Translations under genes and position numbers: made by a program
The notes under the pieces: generated by a model
What the model saw: only the letters and a program-made list of their open reading frames with translations
Databases searched by the model: none
What the model was told of the DNA's origin: nothing
Shown here: in pieces, positions 17,874-26,068 of the stretch
How the letters are laid out: each line of letters opens with the position of its first letter
How positions within the stretch are numbered: position 1 is the stretch's first letter
Assembly: GCF_026240905.1 (NCBI RefSeq)
Contig: NZ_JAPEVI010000001.1
Location: 310,001-374,000 of the forward strand
Direction of reading: 5' to 3'
Length of the DNA: 64,000 bases
From: Roseibium salinum
GTDB lineage: Bacteria; Pseudomonadota; Alphaproteobacteria; Rhizobiales; Stappiaceae

Positions 17874-18599
17874 TCAGAAGAAGTCGGGATGGTGCGCCAT
17901 GATCTGGTCGACGGCCGCAAGCGTGCCCGAAAGGTGTTCCCGGACCGCCTTTTCCGCCGCGGCCGCATCGCCGGCCTCGATCGCGTTCACGATTTCGTCG
18001 TGATAATGCATGATGTTTGCCGGCTTGCCAGGATCCGGCAGGTTGAGGTTGCGCAACCGGTCGATGTGGCCCGACCGGGAGTCGATCAGCCTCCAGAGGT
18101 TGGCGACCCCCGCCCCCTCGCACAGCGCATGGTGGAAGAGCTTGTCGAGCCGGGCGAAACGGCCGAGGTCTTCGGCGTCCAGCGCCTCCTTCTGCATCGT
18201 GAGCACCTTTCGCGCGGTTTCCAGCCCGTCCCTGCCGGCATCCCGTGCGAGGCGCCGTGCAACCTCGACTTCCACTGACAGGCGCAGGAACTGCGTTTCG
18301 CGCGCCTGATCGACGTCGATTTTCGAAACCACGGTCTTGGACTGGGGATAGATCGAGAGGAGACCTTCCTCCTCGAGCTTCATCATCGCATCGCGGACGG
18401 GGGTCTGGCTGACGCCGTAATATTCGGCGATGTCCATCCTCGCAAGACCCTCTCCGGGGGCCAGTTCGAGCGAGACGATCCTTTCGCGCAAGGCATCATG
18501 GATCTGTTGACTGGCCGAAATCCGCTTTATGCGGGGCGGCTGCGCGCTGCCGACGATCTCGCGATCGTCATGGACCAGCAGATTGCTTTTCCTGTTCAT
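17874..18599 (-). CDS. GntR-family (FadR/FCD) regulator of the first TRAP operon
   Basis: 241 residues. N-terminal winged HTH (QIHDALRERIVSLELAPGEGLARMDIAEYYGVSQTPVRDAMMKLEEEGLL) followed by an all-helical FCD effector domain with metal-ligand-like histidines (LDKLFHHALCEGAG, SRSGHIDRLR, MHYHDEIVNAI, VREHLSG). It diverges from the TRAP binding-protein gene and has a 241-residue paralogue at 27390-28115 that shares long identical stretches such as PQSKTVVSKID. Probably a repressor relieved by a sugar-acid intermediate. Confidence 0.9.
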   Translation of the reverse strand: MNRKSNLLVHDDREIVGSAQPPRIKRISASQQIHDALRERIVSLELAPGEGLARMDIAEYYGVSQTPVRDAMMKLEEEGLLSIYPQSKTVVSKIDVDQARETQFLRLSVEVEVARRLARDAGRDGLETARKVLTMQKEALDAEDLGRFARLDKLFHHALCEGAGVANLWRLIDSRSGHIDRLRNLNLPDPGKPANIMHYHDEIVNAIEAGDAAAAEKAVREHLSGTLAAVDQIMAHHPDFF

Positions 18600-18670
18600 A
18601 CCCCTGCCTCCCTGCGGCGCATCTCTCGCTAACGTCTGCGCCGACCATACATCGGACTTGTCACTTCCAA

Positions 18671-18692
18671 ACTAATATATTAGTGTATTAGT
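18671..18692. promoter_or_regulatory. Putative GntR operator between the regulator and TRAP operon 1
   Basis: A perfect 14-base palindrome ACTAATATATTAGT (18671-18684) is followed by a third half-site TATTAGT (18686-18692). It sits 43 bases before the TRAP binding-protein start in the divergent control region. Size and symmetry fit a GntR-family dimer site, with an extra half-site for cooperative binding. Confidence 0.55.
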
Positions 18693-18734
18693 CATACGGA
18701 AAGAGGATCCGTTCGATTTTGACAGGAGGAAACC

Positions 18735-19760
18735 ATGAAATTCACTGCGACCGCGGTGCTCGTAGCATCGATCTCGACACTGGCGACCGTCGCCGGCGCG
18801 GAGACACTCACCATCCAGACCTCGTTCAACTCCGGCGACTTTTCGACCCAGTACCTGACGGAGAACTGGCTGCCGAAGATCGAGGAAATGACCGACGGCC
18901 GGATTTCGATCACGCTGACCGCCAACGGGTCGGTTGTTCCGGCGCGTGAGACGCCTGAAGCGGTTGCCGCCGGCGTACTCGACGGTGACTTCACCTCCGT
19001 GAACTATTTCTCCGGTCTCGAGCCGGCATACGCGATCATGGGCGATCTGATTTCCGGTTATGACACACCCGAACAGATGCTCGGCTTCTGCAAGGACGGC
19101 GGCGGCGAGGCCGTTATGCAAAAGGCGGCCGATTCGATTACCGGCGGCGAGGTCCATGTCGTTGCTTGCGGCCCTTATTCGCGCGAAGCGCTTCCGGCGC
19201 GCGTGCCGATCCGCACTTTCGAGGACCTTGAAGGCAAGAAGATCCGGTCGCCGGAAGGTCTTGCGGCCGCGGTGTTCCAGGCCGCCGGCGCATCGCCGGT
19301 TTCCATTCCGTTTTCCGAGGTGTTCGGCGCTCTGGAAAAGGGCATCGTCGATGCGGCCGACGCATCGGCCTACGTGAACAACGATGCCACCGGCCTTCAC
19401 GATGTTGCGCCCTACCCGCTCTACCCGGGCATCCACTCCATGCCGTCGATGCAGTTCACCATCAACAAGGAAAAATGGGATGCGCTGTCGGAAGCGGACC
19501 GGACGGCCCTGCGCGACTGGTGGTACGAGGCAATGTACGCCATGGTCGCCGAAGTTTCCAAAAAGGACAAGGAGCTGGCCGAGAGGGATGCTGCCGGCGA
19601 AAAGGTCACGGTGATCGACTGGGCCCAGGAGGATCGCGATCAGCTCCGCGAAGTCGCCCGCTCGCAGTGGGAGGTCTTTGCCCAGAAGTCGGAACTTGCC
19701 CAGGAAGCGCTCGAAGCCAACATCAAGTACATGACCGAGATCGGTCTCTTCAAGAACTAG
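18735..19760 (+). CDS. dctP: TRAP transporter solute-binding protein (DctP family)
   Basis: A 341-residue periplasmic protein with a Sec signal peptide (MKFTATAVLVASISTLATVAGA, cleavage near residue 22). The DctP fold is marked by the conserved segment LEGKKIRSPEGLAAAVFQAAGASPVSIPFSEVFGALEKGIVDAADAS, where the Arg binds a carboxylate ligand. It delivers an organic or sugar acid to the fused permease downstream. GACAGGAGG is a strong ribosome site for ATG 18735. Confidence 0.92.
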   Translation: MKFTATAVLVASISTLATVAGAETLTIQTSFNSGDFSTQYLTENWLPKIEEMTDGRISITLTANGSVVPARETPEAVAAGVLDGDFTSVNYFSGLEPAYAIMGDLISGYDTPEQMLGFCKDGGGEAVMQKAADSITGGEVHVVACGPYSREALPARVPIRTFEDLEGKKIRSPEGLAAAVFQAAGASPVSIPFSEVFGALEKGIVDAADASAYVNNDATGLHDVAPYPLYPGIHSMPSMQFTINKEKWDALSEADRTALRDWWYEAMYAMVAEVSKKDKELAERDAAGEKVTVIDWAQEDRDQLREVARSQWEVFAQKSELAQEALEANIKYMTEIGLFKN

Positions 19761-19932
19761 GGTGCGGCCCCGTCAGGATTGAACGCACCGGCGTCAAGAC
19801 GGCAGGAAGCGGCGAGGAAAGATCCGCAGGTCGATGCCGGTGCATCGGCCAGGGGATTTGACGCTGCCGCTCGCAGCCGTCTTGCGTCCGCCAGATCGGC
19901 CAGTGCGTTCAATTTCATCATTCCGTACCGAG

Positions 19933-19955
19933 GCCGCCCGCGTCTAGCGGTCGGC
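19933..19955 (+). promoter_or_regulatory. Intercistronic hairpin between TRAP binding protein and permease
   Basis: GCCGCCCGC (19933-19941) pairs with GCGGTCGGC (19947-19955) with one mismatch around a 5-base loop. It lies in the 224-base gap between the binding-protein and permease genes, which otherwise shows no supported gene. Likely a transcript-stabilising or attenuating element. Confidence 0.4.
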
Positions 19956-19984
19956 TCCTGTTTCATTTTCGTTGGAGGGTTTCC

Positions 19985-21811
19985 ATGAACCGCTTCCTTG
20001 CCCGCTACGCCAATGTGATGGATGGCATCAGCGTCTTTATCGGCCAGGGCTGTTCCATGCTGCTTTTCGCCTGCATCGCCGTCTCGGCCTTCGAGGTGGT
20101 GATGCGCTACGGGTTCGACAGCCCGACCGTCTGGTCGACCGAACTGGCCATGACGCTGTGCGCGAGCGCCTGGGTGCTGTCCGTCGGATACGTCGTCGAG
20201 CGTAACCGCCATATCTCGATCACGATGATCCAGATGCTTGTCAGCCCGAAAGTCTGGCGTTTGCTGCGCTTGATCCAGATGCTGATCGCAGTGGGAGCCA
20301 TCTTCATCCTGACGCTCGCCCTGTGGGATCCGGCAATCAAGGCGCTCCAGCGAATGGAGACATCCGGCACTGCCCTCAATTCCATCCAGCCTACCTATCT
20401 GAAAGTCCTGCTCGTGGTCGGCTGCATTCTCTATCTCTTCCAACTCGCGGCGAACGTGATCCGCTGGGTGCACAACACCGAGGAGCGTCTGCCGATGGGC
20501 ATTGAGCTGATCACCCTGCTGATCGTCGTATCGCTTCTGGCCCTGATGGCGCTCGGTGTTCCGCTCGGGATCACGACACTCACGGTCTCGCTTGCCACCG
20601 CCATCCTGTATTTCGGCGAACGCGCCGGCTTCTTCGTCGTCGCCGCCAATGTCGGCGAGGTGCTGCACAAATACGAGCTGATCGCCGTCCCGTTCTTCGT
20701 CTTCATGGCGAATGTGCTGGAGAGGTCCGGCATCGCGCGGTCCCTGTTCGATTCCATGGCCATCATGGGAGGCCGGTTCCGCGGCTCGGTTGCCGTGCAG
20801 ACCTGCGTGGTCGCCGTCGTCCTTGCCGCCATGTCCGGAATCATGGGCGGCGAGATCGTGATGCTCGGTCTGATCGCGCTGCCGCAGATGCTGCGACTGG
20901 GCTACGATCGCAAGCTCTCGATCGGGATTATCTGTGCCGCGGGCGCGCTTGCCACGCTGATCCCGCCGTCCGTCGTCCTGATCATCTACGGGCTCGCCGC
21001 CCAGGTCTCGATCACCAAGCTCTTCGCGGCATCGGCCGTGCCGGGCCTGCTGCTCGCCTCGCTTTTCATCACTTACATCCTGATCCGTGTTCGCATGAAT
21101 CCTGCACTTGCGCCGATTTACGACATTCCGGAGACCGGGCTGCCTTTCTTCAAACGCCTGAAGTTCCTGAAAGGGGTGATCCTGCCCGGTGCCCTGATTG
21201 CCGGCGTCCTCGGTGTCATCTATAGCGGCGTTGCCACCGTTACGGAGGCGGCCGCCCTCGGCGCTGTTGGCGCGATCGTCGTTGCCGGCATGCGCAAGGA
21301 GTTGACCTGGACGATGGCGCGGGACGCGATGCGGCAGACCGTGCTGACGGTCGGCTCGATCATCTGGCTGGTGCTCGGCGCCGTCTCCCTGATCGGCATA
21401 TATAACCGGATCGGCGGCGGGGAGTTCCTTCGCGGCCTGCTGACCGCGCTGGACATCGCTCCGATCTGGGTCATTGTGGTGATGATGCTGATCGTCATGG
21501 TGCTCGGTACCTTCCTGGAGTGGATCGCGATCATCTTCATCACGGTGCCGATCTTTGCGCCGGTCGTCGTCGATCTGGGCTTCGACCCGATCTGGTTCGG
21601 CGTTCTCTTTGCGATGAACATCCAGATCTACTACCTGTCACCGCCGTTCGGTCCGGCCTGCTTCTTCCTGAAATCCGTTGCCCCGAAAGGCGTAGAACTG
21701 CAGGAAATATTCAGGGCCGTTCTCCCGTTCATCGGGTTGCAGGCGATCGGGCTGTTCCTGGTGCTGTTCTTTCCGGAGCTCGCGCTCTGGCTGCCCTCGA
21801 TGCTTGACTGA
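19985..21811 (+). CDS. TRAP transporter permease, fused small (DctQ) and large (DctM) subunits
   Basis: 608 residues. Residues 1 to about 165 form the four-helix DctQ subunit (FEVVMRYGFDSPTVWSTELAMTLCASAWVLSVGYVVERNRHISI); from about 170 comes the DctM subunit with GVPLGITTLTVSLATAILYFG, FFVFMANVLERSGIARSLFDSM, MSGIMGGEIVMLG and LIPPSVVLIIYG. It is a sodium-coupled secondary transporter dependent on the binding protein. The fusion is genuine: one open frame with no internal stop. It follows a TTGGAGG site. Confidence 0.93.
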   Translation: MNRFLARYANVMDGISVFIGQGCSMLLFACIAVSAFEVVMRYGFDSPTVWSTELAMTLCASAWVLSVGYVVERNRHISITMIQMLVSPKVWRLLRLIQMLIAVGAIFILTLALWDPAIKALQRMETSGTALNSIQPTYLKVLLVVGCILYLFQLAANVIRWVHNTEERLPMGIELITLLIVVSLLALMALGVPLGITTLTVSLATAILYFGERAGFFVVAANVGEVLHKYELIAVPFFVFMANVLERSGIARSLFDSMAIMGGRFRGSVAVQTCVVAVVLAAMSGIMGGEIVMLGLIALPQMLRLGYDRKLSIGIICAAGALATLIPPSVVLIIYGLAAQVSITKLFAASAVPGLLLASLFITYILIRVRMNPALAPIYDIPETGLPFFKRLKFLKGVILPGALIAGVLGVIYSGVATVTEAAALGAVGAIVVAGMRKELTWTMARDAMRQTVLTVGSIIWLVLGAVSLIGIYNRIGGGEFLRGLLTALDIAPIWVIVVMMLIVMVLGTFLEWIAIIFITVPIFAPVVVDLGFDPIWFGVLFAMNIQIYYLSPPFGPACFFLKSVAPKGVELQEIFRAVLPFIGLQAIGLFLVLFFPELALWLPSMLD

Positions 21812-21821
21812 GGAGAATTCG

Positions 21822-21989
21822 ATGGAAAGCGACCGAGACAATCTCACTCATCAGGACGAAGCTCTTCCGGCGAGCGAATTCGAGCAGGAGGAGGAGCGCG
21901 ATCGGCATCACTTCGGCAACTGGCCGGAAGCGGCCGGTCTCGCCTTCACCATTCTGGTCACCTGGCTCGTTTTTGCATTCACAGGGTAA
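21822..21989 (+). CDS. 55-residue single-span membrane protein of the TRAP cluster
   Basis: A very small protein: a highly charged, acidic N-terminal half (MESDRDNLTHQDEALPASEFEQ, then EEERDRHH) followed by one membrane helix (about residues 34-53, AAGLAFTILVTWLVFAF). Start 21822 is chosen from the AGGAG site 6 bases upstream. It sits 10 bases after the fused TRAP permease and 4 bases before the dehydratase, so it is co-expressed with both. I do not recognise a family. A regulatory or assembly subunit of the permease is a reasonable guess only. Confidence 0.7.
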   Translation: MESDRDNLTHQDEALPASEFEQEEERDRHHFGNWPEAAGLAFTILVTWLVFAFTG

Positions 21990-21993
21990 GTCA

Positions 21994-23727
21994 ATGAAAA
22001 GAAAAGAAGCGAAGGATCTGCGCTCCGCGCGCTGGTACGCACCCGACGATCTTCGCAGCTTCGGCCACCGCTCACGTATGATGCAGCTCGGCTACGCCGA
22101 GGAGGATTTCCGCGATCGGCCCGTCATCGGCGTCCTCAGCACATGGTCCGAACTCAATACCTGCCATTCGCATTTCCCCGAGCGGGTCCAGGACGTAAAA
22201 CGTGGTGTGACCCAGGCCGGCGGCCTTCCCGTCGAGATGCCGGCACTGTCGGTCGATGAGAGTTTCACCAAGCCGACGTCGATGCTCTATCGCAACATGC
22301 TCGCCATGGAGACGGAGGAGATGATCCGCTCCCATCCGCTCGACGGGGTCGTGCTGATGGGCGGCTGTGACAAGACGACCCCCGGCCTGGTCATGGGCGC
22401 AATCTCGGCCGGCGTGCCGATGATTTACCTCCCGGCCGGGCCGATGCTGCGCGGCAATTACGCCGGCAAGACCCTCGGCTCCGGCTCGGACGCGTGGAAA
22501 TACTGGGACGAGCGGCGCGCCGGCAACATCTCCGACGAGGAGTGGAACGGCATCCAGGCGGGCATCGCGCGCTCGGCCGGCACCTGCATGACGATGGGCA
22601 CTGCCTCCACCATGACGGCGATCGCCGAGGCGCTCGGACTGTCCCTGCCGGGGGCGTCGTCCATCCCGGCTGTGGATTCGGGCCACAAGCGCATGGGCAC
22701 CGATTGCGGCCGGCGGATCGTCGACATGGTGTGGGAGGACCTGACGCCCGACCGGATCCTGACGGCGCCGGCCTGCCGCAACGCCGCCGTCGTCGCGATG
22801 GCGACCGGCTGCTCCACCAATGCCGTCGTGCACCTGATCGCCATGGCGCGCCGCGCCGGCGTCGCTCTCGGTCTCGACGATCTCGACGCGTTGGGGCGGA
22901 CGACGCCATTGATCGCCAACGTCCGACCGGCCGGCAATGAGTATCTGATGGAGGATTTCTATTACGCCGGCGGCCTGAGGGCGCTGATGGCACGGATCGA
23001 TGACCGGCTCGATCTGTCCGCCATGACCGTGACGGGGAAATCCGTGGGCGAGAATATCGAGGGCGCGCAGGTCTTTAACGACGATGTCATCCGGCCGCTC
23101 TCCAACCCGGTCTACCACGAAGGATCGCTTGCGGTCCTGCGCGGCAATCTCTGCCCGGACGGCGCGATCATCAAGCCGGCGGCCTGCGATCCGAAGTTTC
23201 AGGTGCATCAAGGTCCGGCGCTGGTCTTCGACAGCTATCCGGAAATGAAGGCCGCGATCGACGACGAGGATCTCGACGTGAGCCCGGACCACGTGCTGGT
23301 CTTGCGCAACGCCGGTCCCCAGGGCGGTCCCGGCTTTCCAGAATGGGGCATGCTGCCGATCCCCAGGGCACTGATACGAAAGGGCCACCGGGACATGCTG
23401 CGCATATCGGATGCGCGCATGTCGGGGACGTCCTACGGTGCCTGCGTCCTGCACGTCGCGCCTGAAAGCTATGTCGGCGGTCCACTGGCGCTTTTGAGGA
23501 CCGGCGACACCGTACGTCTCGATCTGCCGAACCGCACGCTCGACATGCTGGTGGATGCCGACGAGATCGAGCGGCGCAGGGCGGCATGGGTAGCGCCCAA
23601 GCCGCGCTACGAGCGCGGCTATGGCTACCTGTTCCAGCGCCATGTCACGCAGGCCGACAAGGGCTGTGATTTCGATTTCCTGCAATCAGACTTCGGCCGC
23701 ACCGCGGGCGAACCCGATATTTATTGA
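21994..23727 (+). CDS. IlvD/Edd-family sugar-acid dehydratase (second copy)
   Basis: A 577-residue paralogue of the protein at 5572-7293, with long identical stretches. The Fe-S cysteines are C57 (LNTCHSH), C125 (GGCDKT) and C198 (AGTCMTMGTA), with the same spacing as in the first copy, and MSGTSYGACVLHVAPES is conserved. It should dehydrate an aldonate taken up by TRAP system 1 to a 2-keto-3-deoxy acid. The next gene, RraA-like, is the candidate follow-on aldolase. ATG 21994 is chosen from the family N-terminus. Confidence 0.9.
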   Translation: MKRKEAKDLRSARWYAPDDLRSFGHRSRMMQLGYAEEDFRDRPVIGVLSTWSELNTCHSHFPERVQDVKRGVTQAGGLPVEMPALSVDESFTKPTSMLYRNMLAMETEEMIRSHPLDGVVLMGGCDKTTPGLVMGAISAGVPMIYLPAGPMLRGNYAGKTLGSGSDAWKYWDERRAGNISDEEWNGIQAGIARSAGTCMTMGTASTMTAIAEALGLSLPGASSIPAVDSGHKRMGTDCGRRIVDMVWEDLTPDRILTAPACRNAAVVAMATGCSTNAVVHLIAMARRAGVALGLDDLDALGRTTPLIANVRPAGNEYLMEDFYYAGGLRALMARIDDRLDLSAMTVTGKSVGENIEGAQVFNDDVIRPLSNPVYHEGSLAVLRGNLCPDGAIIKPAACDPKFQVHQGPALVFDSYPEMKAAIDDEDLDVSPDHVLVLRNAGPQGGPGFPEWGMLPIPRALIRKGHRDMLRISDARMSGTSYGACVLHVAPESYVGGPLALLRTGDTVRLDLPNRTLDMLVDADEIERRRAAWVAPKPRYERGYGYLFQRHVTQADKGCDFDFLQSDFGRTAGEPDIY

Positions 23728-23734
23728 GGACATG

Positions 23735-24460
23735 ATGAGCGACTACATTCTTTCCGACGAGACACGGGCCAGGCTCAAGCGGATCTCCACGGCCTCGATC
23801 GCGACCCAGCTCTACAAGCGCGGTCTGCGTAATCAGTTCATTCAGGGCGTGGTGCCGGTGTCGCCCAAAGCCGAAAACATGGTCGGCCAGGCCTTCACGC
23901 TCCGTTACATTCCCGCGCGCGAGGACCGCAATCCGCTCGAGGTCTTCCGCAATGCCGACCATCCCCAGCGGGTCGCCATCGAGACCTGCCCGCCCGGCCA
24001 TGTGCTTGTCATGGATGCCCGCAAGGACGCCCGCGCGGCGACGGCAGGCTCCATCCTGATCACGCGCCTGGCGCTGCGCGGCGCGGCGGGCGTCGTGTCG
24101 GATGGCGGTTTCCGCGATGCAGAAGGCATCGGCGCGCTCGACATGCCGGCCTATTTCGCCAAGCCGTCCGCGCCGACGAACCTGACCCTGCACGAGGCGC
24201 TCGACATCAACGTGCCGATCGCCTGCGGCGACGCACCCGTCTTTCCAGGCGATGTCATGGTCGGCGACCGTGACGGCGTGATGGTGATCCCCGCTCATCT
24301 GGCCGACGAGATCGCGGAAGTCTGTGCCGGCATGGAGAGCTTCGAGGATTTCGTGCTCGAGGAAGTGAAAGCCGGTGCCCCGATCATCGGCCTCTATCCC
24401 TGCACGAAGGAGGAGAACCAGAAGAAGTTCGAGGACTGGCGCAAGAAGACCGGCCGCTAG
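23735..24460 (+). CDS. RraA/HMG-aldolase-family protein
   Basis: 241 residues with the RraA fold. The active-site block GAAGVVSDGGFRDAEGIGALDMPAYF contains the Arg-Asp pair used by 4-hydroxy-4-methyl-2-oxoglutarate/oxaloacetate-cleaving aldolases, and GDVMVGDRDGVMVIP is the second family motif. In a dehydratase operon it is best read as an aldolase acting on a keto-deoxy or hydroxy-keto diacid, not as the RNase E inhibitor. ATG 23735 is favoured over the one at 23732 by spacing from GAGGA. Confidence 0.87.
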   Translation: MSDYILSDETRARLKRISTASIATQLYKRGLRNQFIQGVVPVSPKAENMVGQAFTLRYIPAREDRNPLEVFRNADHPQRVAIETCPPGHVLVMDARKDARAATAGSILITRLALRGAAGVVSDGGFRDAEGIGALDMPAYFAKPSAPTNLTLHEALDINVPIACGDAPVFPGDVMVGDRDGVMVIPAHLADEIAEVCAGMESFEDFVLEEVKAGAPIIGLYPCTKEENQKKFEDWRKKTGR

Positions 24461-24505
24461 GGATATTGCCGAATTCCGGCACGCCTCGTCCCTGAATCAA
24501 AACGT

Positions 24506-24568
24506 TTGACTCGCAAAAGGCGGAGTAATTACTATACTAGTGCAATTAATATTTTAGTTTGGAGATCG
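24506..24568 (+). promoter_or_regulatory. Promoter/operator region of TRAP operon 2
   Basis: An AT-rich island between the RraA gene and the second TRAP operon. It contains TTGACT (24506-24511), TATACT (24533-24538) and a run CTATACTAGTGCAATTAAT resembling the TATTAGTGTATTAG part of the operator at 18671-18692. The TTGACT/TATACT spacing (21) is too long for a standard promoter, so the exact start is unclear. Its similarity to the first TRAP operator suggests shared GntR control. Confidence 0.4.
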
Positions 24569-24593
24569 CAATCTTCGGATCTGGGAGGATCAT

Positions 24594-25571
24594 ATGAAGA
24601 CGACAGTCAAGATGATTGGGCTATGCGCCGCCGTGCTGACACTGGGCATGGCCGCGCCTGCATTCGCGGAAACCACGCTGCGCATAGGGACGGTGCTGGC
24701 ACCCAACGATCCGATGGGACAGGGCCTCGAAAAGTTCAAGGCGGAGGTCGAGGAGGCGACCAATGGCGAAGTGGTGGTTCAGGTCTTCCATAACTCGCAA
24801 CTCGGCGACACGACCGAAATGATCGATCAGGCGCGCGCCGGTGCCAATGTCGGCACGGTGACAGACGTGGCCCGCCTGTCGAGCTTTGTCCCCTCGCTGG
24901 CCATCATGTCGGCGCCTTTCCTCTTCGACACATATGAACAGGCCGACAAATTCGCGCTTTCCGAGGAATATCTGGAATGGGGCGACCAGTTGAAGGAAGA
25001 GTCGGGCCTGGTGATGCTTGCCTCCAACTGGTACCAGGGCCCGCGCCATGTCCTGACCCAGAAGCCGATCTCGACGCCAGCCGATCTCAATGGCGTGCGC
25101 ATGCGCACGATCGGCGCGCCGATCTGGATTGAAACCATTCGCGCCATGGGCGCCGAGCCGACTCCGATCGCATGGGGCGAGGTGTATTCGGCGCTCCAGA
25201 TGGGCAACATCGACGCCGCCGAAGCGCAGCCGACGGCGATTACCGGCGCCAAACTCTTTGAAGTGATCAAGCACGTCACGAAAACCGGTCATATCCAGCT
25301 GGTGACCGCCCTCGTGGTCTCGGCCAGCGCGTGGGACGAGATCTCCGAGGAAAACCAGAAGATCGTGCGCGATCTCGCCGTCGAGAATGGCCGCCATGCC
25401 TCGCAACTGACCATCGATCTGGGCGAAAAATCTCTGGCTGACGTGGAAGCGGCGGGCGTGACCGTGTCGGATGTTGATCTGGCGCCTTTCAAGGAAGCGG
25501 TGTCGGGCGTCTACGGGTTGCTTGACCTCGAAGAGGAAGCTGCCATCGTCAACAAGGTTCTCGGACGCTAA
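24594..25571 (+). CDS. dctP: TRAP transporter solute-binding protein (DctP family), system 2
   Basis: 325 residues, Sec signal MKTTVKMIGLCAAVLTLGMAAPAFA with cleavage after AFA. The family core is clear: LNGVRMRTIGAPIWIETIRAMGAEPTPIAWGEVYSALQMGNIDAAEAQ, with the ligand Arg in VRMRT. It is a different subfamily from the binding protein at 18735. GGGAGGATCAT precedes the start. It partners the separate DctQ and DctM proteins that follow. Confidence 0.93.
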   Translation: MKTTVKMIGLCAAVLTLGMAAPAFAETTLRIGTVLAPNDPMGQGLEKFKAEVEEATNGEVVVQVFHNSQLGDTTEMIDQARAGANVGTVTDVARLSSFVPSLAIMSAPFLFDTYEQADKFALSEEYLEWGDQLKEESGLVMLASNWYQGPRHVLTQKPISTPADLNGVRMRTIGAPIWIETIRAMGAEPTPIAWGEVYSALQMGNIDAAEAQPTAITGAKLFEVIKHVTKTGHIQLVTALVVSASAWDEISEENQKIVRDLAVENGRHASQLTIDLGEKSLADVEAAGVTVSDVDLAPFKEAVSGVYGLLDLEEEAAIVNKVLGR

Positions 25572-25572
25572 T

Positions 25573-25585
25573 CCCGACCCTCGGG
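25573..25585 (+). promoter_or_regulatory. Short hairpin between TRAP binding protein and DctQ (system 2)
   Basis: CCCGA-CCC-TCGGG, a 5-bp stem directly after the binding-protein stop. It is small, but its place matches hairpins after the other four binding-protein genes in the window. Confidence 0.3.
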
Positions 25586-25612
25586 CCGGCGCAGGCAAGC
25601 AAGGCGAGATTC

Positions 25613-26062
25613 ATGATGTTGAGACGCGTCGAATTTTCCTGTGCCGCCCTTCTTCTTGCGGCTGTGGTGCTTCTGGTGGGCGTGGCATCGCTCGCGCGGG
25701 CAGCCGGCTCACCGATCATCTGGTCAATCGAAGTCGCACAGCTGCTGTTCCTTTGGCTGTGCATCTTCGCCATCGACCTGGCGCTGCAGGACGAGCGGCA
25801 TTTCGGCATCAGCCTCCTGCTCGACAACGTCCCGCTGGTCGGGCGCAGGGCCATCGAAACGCTCAACCTCATCGTTGTGATCGGGTTGTTGCTCTATCTG
25901 ATCCAGTTCGCCTGGAAGAACATGGTTCTCATGCATCCGCGGCTGGACGGCGCCTTGCAGATCCCCGGCTCCTACTTTCACGCCAGCATGGTTCTGGGTT
26001 TCGCGCTGATGATCCGGACACTGCTGGTGAGACTCGTCACGAGCCTTCGCAGGAAAGGCTGA
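25613..26062 (+). CDS. dctQ: TRAP transporter small permease (DctQ family)
   Basis: 149 residues with four hydrophobic helices and the DctQ pattern SIEVAQLLFLWLCIFAIDLALQDERHFGISLLLDNVP. It is the small membrane subunit linking DctM to the binding protein. Seven bases separate it from dctM. An alternative ATG one codon further on cannot be excluded. Confidence 0.9.
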   Translation: MMLRRVEFSCAALLLAAVVLLVGVASLARAAGSPIIWSIEVAQLLFLWLCIFAIDLALQDERHFGISLLLDNVPLVGRRAIETLNLIVVIGLLLYLIQFAWKNMVLMHPRLDGALQIPGSYFHASMVLGFALMIRTLLVRLVTSLRRKG

Positions 26063-26068
26063 CGCCAA

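Noticed and set aside
23735..24460. RraA as RNase E inhibitor
   Set aside because: The operon is catabolic and the Arg-Asp aldolase motif is present; the RNase role is limited to a few gammaproteobacterial proteins.
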